Of a stretch of DNA of 64,000 bases, positions 11,301 to 23,300 are shown in pieces (position 1 is the first letter of the stretch; each line of letters starts with the position of its first letter). The position numbers and the translations under genes were made by a program. The DNA is from Bactericera cockerelli. Taxonomy: Eukaryota > Arthropoda > Insecta > Hemiptera > Triozidae. The notes below the pieces were generated by a model. The model did no database searches, had not been told where the DNA came from, and saw only the letters and a list, made by a program, of their open reading frames with translations. The stretch covers positions 18,047,084 through 18,111,083 of the forward strand of contig CM044964.1 of NCBI GenBank assembly GCA_024516035.1, given 5' to 3'.

Positions 11301-14300
11301 ACTTGAGAAAGGTAAGCCGACCTCAGTATAATAATAATAATAATATTGCCTTATTTATACTGCCCGATTAGGACTATTAAGTGCCATTATTCCAGCAGTA
11401 AGCTCAAGACATATTATTATGTGGTAAAAATCCCAAATGGGAGGATAACTTGTCATGTCCCGGCTGGGTTTCGAACCCACGACCTCTGGAATCGCTGGAT
11501 TCACAGAGTGCCGCCTTTACCACTGAGCTACCGGGACAGACTTGATCTTGATCGATCGACTCAGTAGCTTGATCGATAATTTTTTTTTGTTGACTTTCTT
11601 TAACACATAGACGACCAGCATGATTTTAGTAAGTTCTCCCGTGGGACCCAGTGCCGGATTAAGGCTGCGCGGGGCCCTTGGCATTTTCAAGGCGCGGGGC
11701 CCCAAAATTGTACTGAGTTTTTTCTAAAATACTATTTTTAGATCCTTGAAAGCGGAGCCAAGTGTCCTGGGCACTAATCCATAATAGTATCCAAAACGAC
11801 GTTTATAACACCGAAGGCAACATTTTTTCCCGAGTAATAGTAGAAATATCTAAATATACATTATGAAAAGAATATGTGTAGAAAGATGCCATTGGGTAAG
11901 ATGTGTAGAAAGTAGATCATCGATTACTGTGGAGATTTTATTGCTAGTATTGAATGCTACTTTTAAAGGGCACTGGCCAAAATAATTCCAAACTATCAAA
12001 AGGCATTTCGAAAATGCCCAATCACTTTTTTTCTTTTAATGGTAGGTACCTACATACACTAGAATTGCACGTCTTGAAAAACAATCCAAAATATCATGAT
12101 AAGTAAATTTGACGGCGCCGCAGGCGAAATTTTTGCAAAGTTGGGGTAAAGTGCTCGGAAAATAGATACAAAAAAATATCAAAAAAAAAAAAAAAAAAAC
12201 ATTAAAAGCGTCTCAGGCGACTATAATAAAGATCATTGGTTATGATAATCACGTCCGTCAATATTATTCTTTTTAAATACGAGTAATTATATAATATTTT
12301 TTATATTTAGAAAGAGCTGCAGGAAATAGGTATAGAGATCTACCTATTTTCATATACGTAGTCGATTTTAAGGGGGCCCCCTGGTTTTTCTTTTAATATT
12401 TTGCTCAACTGGCTATGATTCTATTTAATATTAAAATCCAGAAAAACCGACTTGAAGGCCATTCAAAAACACTTATAATTTGTGTAAGCTGCCCGAAACG
12501 CGGGGTCCACAAAACTGCGGGGAACTTGGCATCTACCAAATCCGCAATTGGAGTAGGTAATATCCACTAGTGTCCATGTGGTTGATTCGAGGAGTAGATA
12601 TTAATAGGGGGCCCCGCGCTTTTCTTTCAATTTATGTACTTTGCTGTGAGTGTGTGTTTTTTCCCCTTTTATTTCTTCTTCTTCTTACTCATTATCCAAA
12701 AATACCTAGTGTAAGGTATTTTTGGATAAGCTTTTAAAAAACTCAAAACACCTAGTGCAAGCTTTTTAAAAATCTCATAATATCTAGTGTAAGCTGCTCA
12801 AGCGCGGGGCCCCCTAAAGCGCGGGGCCCTTGGCATCTGCCAAATCCGCCATATGGGTAATCCGGCACTGGTGGGACCGGCGATGTTTAGGCTATTTACA
12901 GGCGAAGTACATGCGTGTACCACCGGTGGTACACCCGTTCGTCTACGTGTTAAAGTGGCAGGGTTCTCACATGTGAGCTCTTCCACTCAACCACTATAGA
13001 GAAAAGGAAAGAAAGAAGAAGGATAATCAAAAAGACCAGAAACATTTAGTGGTGCTGCTCCAGACACAGCAGGGCGTCAGCCCTTAAACCATCGAGTTTT
13101 TAATTTAAAAAAATTCACGGCTTTGGGGATCGAACTCGAGACGAACTCGAGACCTTTCTGTGTGGGATCAACAATATTGAAGACTTTGTCTTTTTCTTTA
13201 CTAGCCATTAAACCCTGAGAAACTGGAAGCTAGCCAGGCTTGTTTATAGCCTAATCTGTTTATAGTCTATTAAAAGTCTATTAAATGCCCCAAAGTAAAA
13301 TTACGCAAAGCGAGTTTGACTATTTTTCTTGTACTTTTAAAATAAAACATGATTCTTATTTTTTATATAAAAAAGACCCATATAACGGTAGGTTATATGG
13401 GTCCAAAATTGAAGTATAGCTTAGGAGGTAATCCAAAATGTATATTTTCTTGATGTAAATAAATTTGCCACATTTTCAATTCAATTCAATTATTCTTTCT
13501 CTCCCCTCAGGTGATCTCCAAGGAAAGTCTCGAGGGTTCGAAAACCGGTTTCGCCGCGCATCCCGACAGTCCTCCCTCCTCCCAGAGTCCGCCCCCCTCC
13601 TCCCCCCTGCGCCCTTGCTCTCCCTCCCCAGTGGTGGGGGGTGAGCTGTCCCCTTCCTCCTCTCCTGGGCGGGACGAGGGGGGGAGGGAGGAGGGGGGCT
13701 GGTGGGGGTGGCTCTGGCAGTACGCGCCCTCCCTGCTGGAGGGGGAGGAGCTGGGCCCCACGCCTCCCGTGAGAACGTGACAGGTGAGTCATGGGACAAG
13801 ACCCCACGCCCTCCCGTGAGAACGTGACAGGTGAGTCATGGGACAAGACCCCACGCCCTCCCGTGAGAACGTGACAGGTGAGTCATGGGACAAGACCCCA
13901 CGCCCTCCCGTGAGAACGTGACAGGTGAGTCATGGGACAAGACCCCACGTCCTCCCGTGAGAACGTGACAGGTGAGTCATGGGACAAGACCTCACGTCCT
14001 CCCGTGAGAACGTGACAGGTGAGTCATGGGACAAGACGACAGGTGAGTCATGATACAAGACGACAGGTGAGTCATGATACGTGACAGGTGAGTCATGATA
14101 CGTGACAGGTGATTCATGATACGTGACAGGTGAGTCATGATACAAGACGACAGGTGAGTCATGATACAAGACAGGTGAGTCATGATACAAGACAGGTGAG
14201 TCATGATACAAGACGACATGTGAGTCATGATACAAGACGACAGGTGAGTCATGATACAAGACGACAGGTGAGTCATGATACAAGACGACAGGTGAGTCAT

Positions 14301-17300
14301 TATACAAGACGACAGGTGAGTCATGTCATGATACAAGACAGGTGCGTCATGATACAAGACGACAGGTGAGTCATGATACAAGACGACAGGTGAGTCATGA
14401 TACAAGATGACACGTGAGTCATGATACAAGACGACAGGTGAGTCATGATACATGATACGTGACAGGTGAGTCATGATACAAGACTACAGGTGAGTCATGA
14501 TACAAGACAACAGGTGAGTCATGATACAAGACTAATCATGTTATAGGAATAATAATTAGGGTTGGGTGGAAGAGATTGCCAAAGGCAATAACCCTGCCCT
14601 TTAGTTAGGACATATATTATGTACATATATTTATTTATTTTTCTTTATTTTTTCTTCTATTATATTGTACACTAGCCAAAACAAAATAGGGCCCACCCAA
14701 CTTTTTCTAAATAACAATGAATAAGTATTATTTTTTTATGCAGAAAGTTAAGGAATGTATTTATTTAGGGCATACTCATTTTATTTAAGTAAAGGTGACA
14801 ATATTTTAAGGGGAAAAAAGGTTATTTCAACCATTTAAAAGAATTTTGACAAAACTGACATGTTTACCTTAGTTATTCAGGTAGTGTTTAAAGTCTTCTG
14901 AGTCGCTTTAAAGTGGTGATGATCAATTCTCAGTAATGAGTGTGTGTCCCTCTTTTCCTTGCACACTCTTCTATTCTGTTTGGTATGCTTTGAATGAGAT
15001 TGACAAGATTTTCTTGAGGAATTTCGTCCCAACACACTTTCAAGGCCCGTATGAGTTCTTCTTGAGATCCTATGGCCAAAATCAGTAGTTTAAGTCTCCT
15101 TTTGAGCTGATCCCATACGTGTCCGATCGGATTTAGGTCGGGGCTTATTGCAGGCCAGTTCATTACTTCGATATTCGCCTCCTGAAGAGCTAGCCTGGTA
15201 GCGCGCGCGACATGAGGACGAGCATTGTCATGCATCAGAACAAAATTCGGGCCCAAACGATGTGCAAATGGTATCACCTGAGGTTCAATGACTTGCTCAA
15301 TGTAACTCTGCGAGGTTACTCTGCTGTCACGGAAAATTACAAGCTCTGTTCTACTGGTTAAATTTTTCCCTCCCCATACCTTGACACTTGGGCCACCATA
15401 CCGATCAGTTTCGTGAATGTAGGGCTCAGAAAATCTTTCTCCTTCACGTCTCCATACTCTAATCAGTCTATTATCACTATGAAACTTAATCTTGCACTCA
15501 TCCGAAAAGAGCACCCACTGCCCGTTGTCCATACCCCATTGGATGTGCTCTCGCGCGAATCTTAATCTTGCCGCGCGTTGAGCTGCTGTCATTTTTGGCT
15601 TCACCAAACGTCTTCTTGACCTCACCTGAGATTCTCTGAGCCTGTTCCTAATGATTTGGTCGCTTACTTGAACGTTTGATTATGCTTCCGATTGATTTTG
15701 TATCGCAGGAGCTGAGACAAAGCTCTGTTGTAGGGCAATTCTTCGAATAAAACGGTCCTCCCGGTCCGAAGTAATGCGATGTCGTCCAGAGCCAGGTCTT
15801 CTTTCACCACTACCCGTCTCTTGAAAACGGTTCCATAAGTTTCTAATGGCTCTTCAGGACACACGAAGCCGATTCGCGACCATTCTCTGGGAAGCTCCAT
15901 TTTCCAGCAAGGTTATGGCACGAGAACGAGATTCTGCATTTAAATGTCGACGAATACCCGGCATAGGGTCACAAAAAAGATACAAAACACCCGTAAAGAC
16001 TTTTTTATTGAAAATTATTGGTCTAAGAATAAATTAAAAACAACCATTAAAAATTAACTTTACTGTCACAAAAGAGCACTATCTCTAGAAAAGGTAAATA
16101 AAGACTAATTACCCAGTGATATCCATAAATAAAACCATACCAACTGTCTCAGAGTATCAATAAACAAGATTAGGACATGTTAATACCCTAAAGTTTAACT
16201 TTAAGGTGTCCTATACACGATGTCGTAAAAATTTTCAGGTGGGCCCTATTTTGTTTTGGCTAGTGTATTTAAATTTGTAATTATTTGTGTTGTATATAAT
16301 ATGTCCTATTAATAAAGTGTAAATAAATAAATAATTTAGTGACTATAAGATGGCCAGGGCCACAGACTTACCGCATGGTGAGCGAGTATATTACCACCAA
16401 GCTAATTGTGCACTCAATAATTAACTCAAATGTAGTTACCGTGGCTAAGTGTGTTAGCGCACTAGGCTTGCACGCATGGTGACCTGGGTTCAATCCCTAA
16501 CAGGGCAGAATTTTTTTTGTGCTGTGTACTTGGATGTTCGGTGTCCACTCATACCTCGTGAAGAAAAACAAGTAGCTCCATTGATGTGATCGACCAGTGG
16601 AGGAATAATAGGCAATAGTAAGATATTGGGATATTGAAGATAATGAAAAATCCCATAATGTGAGCAACTGAGTAGTGACCAGTGGCAAAATTATAGACGA
16701 TAATTAATCAGATATTATTGGTACATATATAAAAAATATGGAAGTCCTATAATTCTACGCTACCCACTAAAATTGTGATATAATAACACAAATAAAGGGT
16801 TGGTTGGAAGAGATTGCCACAGGAAATAACCCCGCCCTATAGGTAGGACATTATTGTTATATTCTTTTTTACTTATTTATTTTGTCATTTGTTTGTTTTT
16901 TCTTAATTTTATACTGATACCATTGTACTCTATCCTCCTAATAAAGCATACTATAATAATATTATAAAGAAACACATTTATTTATTTAACCAACTCAAAT
17001 TTTGTTTCACCCAAGGACACACGCTTCGCGTTGGTCTCTACATCAAGCAGCTGCAAGTGGTTCTCAAACTGGTGGAAAGCGCTCACGCTGCGTCCAGTGA
17101 CAAGATGCACTACTCCCAACTCATGGCTCTGCAACTGGACAGCATATTTCTGGAGCTCACCTCCCACAATGAGAACTGGTTCAACTTACAGACAGGTATC
17201 TAATAGAGTACCTAACCACAGGCTTAGATCTTCTCATAAGCCGTTGTTCCTCATCCCACCAATTTTCAACCTCTTATTAACCTCTTCGCGCCCAATGTCC

Positions 17301-20300
17301 TCGTAAGAGGACATTTATTTTATAGTCCTAAGTGCCCAAGCTAAAAAATTTATACTACCAAGTAGCATAAAATGTTTGTCCTCGGGCGAGGCCACCGGTC
17401 ACTTTGTACTACAAAACAAAAATGGTGTTGGGCGCGAAGAGGTTAAAGGCCCCATTAATTAATTCCATGCACACATACAACAATATGAATGAGAAACCTG
17501 ATCTTTCCCAGTCTCATTCAATAATAACGCAAATATCCTGTCAAGTATTGCTTCTTTCAGAAAACCTCTTTCTGATGGATGTGTAGACAGTTGCTAAAAA
17601 AATAAATAAAAAAAATAAGAGGTTGGTGTGATAATTGCTTCTCGTGTACAACTCCAACCAGTTATGCAGGCGAACTAAACGTTGCTTTTACCGTCACTTT
17701 CAACTGCGTGGTCGTATCACTACGGGGGTTTTACCCTCCATTCCCTGAAAATTCACAAATCAGCTACGCAAATTAACCTAACCCAGCATGAGTGGGGCAG
17801 CGAATAGCCAGCATCACGAGGTTTCGAATTCGCATGGTCACCCATCCAAGTCCTAACCTTGCTGGACATTGCTTAGCTTCAGTGACAGAACGAAAACTGG
17901 TGTATTCAACGTGCCATCGGCGCTGGCTGAACTAAACATTGCAGTCGTTCATAATAGATATCTCGAACCGACCTCAGTAGCTTGATCGATAAGGCGGCGG
18001 ACTTGTAAACTGGAGGTCGGTGGTTCTAGTTAAGGTAAAAATTTAGCAGTGGGATTTCGAGTAATTGTGACATCATAACTTTTTTAAGAGTTACATCTTG
18101 ATCTCATCAGTTCTAATTTTTTTTTTTCTGAGGCGTTTTTCTGATTGTGCTTTATTAAAAGGCTTCTCTGTTAATCTAGGTGGCCTGGGAACCAGGAATC
18201 TATGAACTTGGACAATGAATTTTTCCTTATATATTTTTTGAGAATTTGATCAGGTAATAATTTCCATTATTTTATCCGATTGTAGTTAGTTTTAGTTATC
18301 ATATTTGTGTTAGTCACTTTTGTAATATCACAACTACTCAAACTCGCTCTACTAAATCTCCGCTGAAACCGGGACTTGAACCACCGACCTCCGCGAGTTA
18401 CAAGTCCGCCGCCTTATCGAACAAGCTACTGAGGTCGGGTCGACTGTACAACACATACTAATAATTTCATTGTATTGTTCTGTCAATATTGTACTTTGTC
18501 CTTACCTATTTTTTTTTTATTTTTATTTTTTTAATTTTGACTTTCTTTATTTTTTCAGGTTTGTACACTTTTTTCTTAATGCTAATATATGTAATAACAG
18601 ACAATCATATTTAGTCATAATTATTAAATGAACAAAAAAAAATATGTATGAGTATGGTAATTTATACATCAAAAGTCTACTATTCTCACTAAGATCTTCC
18701 ATAAGGAAGATCTTGTATTGAAAATAGAACTAGGTTTCATACATACTATATCTTTTTCTCTCTCTAGCGTAATATAATAATAATACGATTCTGTTTGATT
18801 CGTGCAGGGATCGACAGCATTTTCCTCTCGTCCTGCGGCGCTTGTCCCTGTGGCCACCGCAGCCCGCACGTGGAAACCCTCCTGGCGAGCACCCCCGCCC
18901 TATCTGACGCCGGGCTGTCTGGTTCCGCCCCCTCCCCCCCCTCCGCCCCCTCCTTCACCGGCAAGTCCACAGGCGCCACCTGGCACAGGAGCAAACACAA
19001 GGTATCTACCATGAGTTAGAGGTACAAAAAAAAACAACTATTTTCATCACAGGATGGCGTCATCGTGAACGATGGTAGCCCCAGACAGTGGAGGAATGAC
19101 TTTTGTTACATTATAACACAAAAAACTATTATTAATAGTATATTTTTTAATTTTGCGTGACATAAATTCATGTGCTTGTCCCGTTCAAAGATACATTTAT
19201 TTAATTGATATCAAAAGTGTTTTGTGAGCTTTGTGAATATCATCATAGGGTGGCGTCATCGTGAACGATGGTAGCCAGATAGTGAAGGAATGACTCAGCA
19301 CTTCTACCACTGTCTTTACAAGGAGGTTTATAATTGACAAGGGCCCCCAGAACCAAGCCAATGCTGGTCTACTCCCTGTTTATAGTCCCCCAGCCAGACT
19401 GCTGGTCTACTCCTTGTTTATAGTCCCCCAGCCAGACAACTATTTTAAGAATTGAAATTACCCCACAAAACAAGAGGACTGTATCTCTTTAGTGTGGGGT
19501 AGTCGCATTTAATATATGTTACCTATTATGTACAATATGTACAATGTACATATTGTACATGTACAATTATTATTGCAAATACATTAAAAATGCAAATAAT
19601 AATAATAATAATAATAATATCGCTTTATTTATGCTGCCCGATTAGTACTTTTAAGTCCCATTATTCCAGCCGTAAACCCAAGACGTATTACTATGTGGTA
19701 AAAATCCAAAATGGAGAAGTCACGAGAAGGGTTGGGTGGTAGAAAATGCTTTGAGAATTAACCTCGCCTGGTGGTCACCTTCCACTAAAGAGTGTTATTA
19801 TTAAACATGTTGGATCAAGTTTTATTTACAAATGACATAGAATATATACATACATAGATATTGAAATTAAGAAAACAAAACTTGATCAAAGGCGGTGCTA
19901 ATGCCAACGGCATTCTCTTCCATTATTATTATCTATTTCACAGGTGTCCAAAGAGACCATTAACTCTCCGGACAATAATCCAGGCACCTGTGCTCGCACT
20001 AGCCCACCAGAAGACAAGGGAAGGGCTGGCGTCATCCTAACAGATAAAACCACTGAAGAGCCTGCCAGGGACGAAGGTCTGACAGATGCCAGTGAAGAAA
20101 TCGGTTCTTTGAATTCTCGAGAGATATCTCGAGATGAAACCATACGAACTGTTTCCGGTGAGAGGATGTCGGGTGAGACAGGCACCAGTGCGGTATTGGT
20201 TGAAAGAAAGCTGTCTGGTAATGAAAGAAAGGACAGTGCGAACACAAGAGCTGACAGTACTGGGAGGGAGGAGCAGCCGCAGGACGCTGAAGGGAGGAGC

Positions 20301-23300
20301 AACTTTTCGGCCGAAGATGTGAATACATCTACTTACTTAGCAGGTAATAGCTCAGGGGTTCCCGGTTAGTAGAATAAACTGGTGTGACACCACACGAATT
20401 TTCTTAAGTCCAATTTCGCCACTGGTGACTCAACGGTAACAGTTCGCTGAAAATCAATGTAAGATTCTTAATCAGGATGTAAAAATCATTGGATTTGATA
20501 TGTCACAACCCCATTTAGTATTAATAGTAAAAAAGTTAGTCTGGTAAGCTTATGTTGACCCAGCACCTAAACAGGAATGGGAAGTATTGTGTCACTTCTT
20601 GCATGTCGAAGGGGAGACATACAACAGGATAGACTAGCTACAACACATACCACAAGCGTCTACAGTAGCTGTTTTTCACATAATTTAATAAGTTGGTTCT
20701 TTATTTCATGTAACTTTTAACATACGAAATCGTATGATTAGCCGAACTGGATCCACAATACAGACAAAGTAATTATCAATGCTGTAGGTTCAATTCAAAG
20801 TTAATAATCAATTAACTGTTGGTCATTACTCGAATAAAAGATTTCTACTCTTAGAAAAACTATTTACCAAAACACGAAACATCAAAACAAACAAGTGTAA
20901 CAACTATCTAAAATGTTGAAGGGACATAATACCTGAAACAATTATTTACTGACGCGGTTATAGACCATGAGAACAATTCGGCGTATCTCACGTTGCTACT
21001 ACAACAAGAACATCAAATATCACTCTAGTAAGGTTTACACATTCGGACCTTCATATAAAAAACAAAATCTGTTTGCACAATTTCCTGCCCGAGAAATAAT
21101 AATCAATCATTCATTGTTCTCCTACAGTTCCTGCAGACAAAACGGAGGAAGGTGCCCAATCTCGCCCCGGGCCCCACAATACAGGCCCCACTTCACCTCC
21201 GCTGAGCGAAAGTGACCCGTTTCTTGAAGGGTCTCTATTTTCCACGCACGTCAAGTTCGTTCCCCTGTCGAAACCGTTCTGGAATGACCACCTGGCGAGT
21301 GTAGAGGAGACGGCTATGTTGAGTAGAGCCCGGGCTGTGTGTGTGGATCTGGTCAGATCCCTGGAGGTGTCGGGACTGGATGAGAAGCAGACGGGGGAAG
21401 AGGAGGAGGAGGAAGATGATGGTCATGGTAAGTTAAAATAATCATGAAAAAATATTATGTAACTAATTATTGATTTATTATTTTTTTTTAACACTTTATT
21501 AGGTAATAGGACATATACAATACAAATAATTACAAATGAAAATACAGTATACAATATAACAGAAGAAAAAAAAAAATAATAATAAATTTATACATAATAT
21601 AAATATGTCCTAACTAAAAGGCGGGGTGCCTTAGGTAACTACTGTCAAAGTATGTGTTCTGCCTTATTAAAAGTTTCTGATAATGATCAAACTGCTACAG
21701 ATAGTAAAATGCCATCAAGTTTTGATACTTTTCTATTTCAGCAAAGCGTTTGATCTCGTCTCTCACAAAATCATACAGTCAAAGTTGACATCTTTTGGAT
21801 TCTGTGATGCCGTAATTGGATGGTTTGAATCTTATCTCACAGGTCGTATGTGTACGGGGGTTAGAGGCCATCTGAGTGGAAACCATTCTTTTCTGGTATC
21901 CCTCAAGGTTCTGTATTAGACTCTGTCTTCTTCAGACTTTTTATCAACGACATCTTACTAAATGTAACTATCAAAGAGGAGGAGGGTGGTCATGGTGACT
22001 AGATGTCGGGCTGTGAGTTTGAATTTGGTCAGATCCCTTGAAGTGTCGGGACTGCAGGGGAAGCAGGCGGGGGAGCAGGAGGAGGATAATAATGGGGAAA
22101 AATCTCTCTTATATCTAATTTTCTCTTATTAAAATTTCAATTTTCCTTATTCCCTATGTTATTTTAACCTGAAATTTTATCATAATCCCAAAATGGGAAG
22201 AACACTTCTCATGTTCCGGCTGGGTTTCAAACCCGCGAACCATAGATTACCACTCAGCTACCCCAGACTGACTATGAATGATTTCACAGATATCGCCGTC
22301 CTTCAGGAGAAGATGCTACTCCGCTGTGTGCTGGGTCCCATCCTGATGAAAGTCAACTCATCCCTGCTCCATCGCGTCTCCTACCTCTCTTCCTTGCTGG
22401 ATGAGGTGTCGCAGTCCATTAGACGTGTCACCTCCACAGAGGAAGAGGAGAAGCAGGTGGCTCTGACGGAGGAGATACTGGAGATGTACTGTGCGGGGTA
22501 CATACCCTTCAATATTATACAGGTGACTAGAGCCCTATTTTTCTTTCTAACCAAAGTTAACCAAACTGGAAGCAAGTCATTTTTCTTTTGGAAGAGGAAA
22601 AATTTCCACTTCCATAGTTAACCAAAGTGGAAGTAGAAAATTCTTGCTTTCAGTTCTTTTATAGGTTAAGTCCATTGTTTATCTTTAAAAGTAACCAAAC
22701 GCATTTTTCTTTTACGAATGACCTTGGAATAAAATGGAAATATTTGGAAGAAACCTAACCAGGAATTTTTTTTGGTTAGAAAGAAAAATACGAATTAGCT
22801 GAGTTTTCTTTATATCGAGCGAAACGGTCGTTTCGCGGAGAACGCCTCCCAGAAACTACAGTGCTTACATAACGGTAAATATAGTTTGTATGTACTTTGT
22901 CGTCTTGAAAAGTCAATGTTGTAATGAACAAGAGTCATATGGTTTCATAGTGAATTTCAATCCATAACGTCACAACGACCCTCTCGCGAACACTGGAAAA
23001 GTCTCATAAAATCAAACATATTATTCATTTTTTTATAAACTAACGCGGAACTTAATACATGAGAAAGTTACCTGAGAGCAACATTTGGTTTTGTTTGAAA
23101 ATAGTAAATACCAGCCTCACTGTTAGCAGGGAACCAGGGAATAGATTTTTTTTTATAGAAAATTCTCTCCGAACCGGCATCGAACTCAGGATATCTGGAC
23201 CACGTGCAGTAGTCACAACCGTTACACCACGGAGACTGGCTAAATCATTCTTGAGATCGAAAAAAGAATGACTTCAATTCCACGAGTGTGAATGACGATA

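Larger units (their letters stand above)
14559..16335 (+). mobile_element. Family F retroposon, split by a Tc1 element
   Basis: GGGTTGGGTGGAAGAGATTG then CCAAAGGCAATAACCCTGCC and TTAGTTAGGACATATATTA, interrupted at 14669 and resuming at 16268 to end ATTAATAAAGTGTAAATAAA. The same unit occurs at 16797-16990 and 43806-44010 and in reverse at 21485-21635, 47640-47720, 49820-49960, 52535-52670, 60374-60535 and 62968-63140. No tRNA or 5S head was recognised. The AATAAA-like 3' end suggests retroposition of a short transcript. Confidence 0.8.

Noticed and set aside
13476..13846. Minus-strand frames of 84-118 codons over exon 6
   Set aside because: Shadows of the GC-rich Ser/Pro/Gly-coding exon 6; the + strand has splice sites and VPS13B similarity.
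13930..14474. Minus-strand frames of 125 and 160 codons (YHDSPVVL / MTHLSSCI repeats)
   Set aside because: They result from the 21-24-bp splice-donor minisatellite. Unit lengths change frame irregularly and no gene features surround them.
13769..14533. CRISPR-like array
   Set aside because: Short direct repeats are present but spacers are not unique, units vary in length and the context is a eukaryotic intron.
21712..21965. Active LINE
   Set aside because: Only a short RT fragment with a frameshift and no ends.
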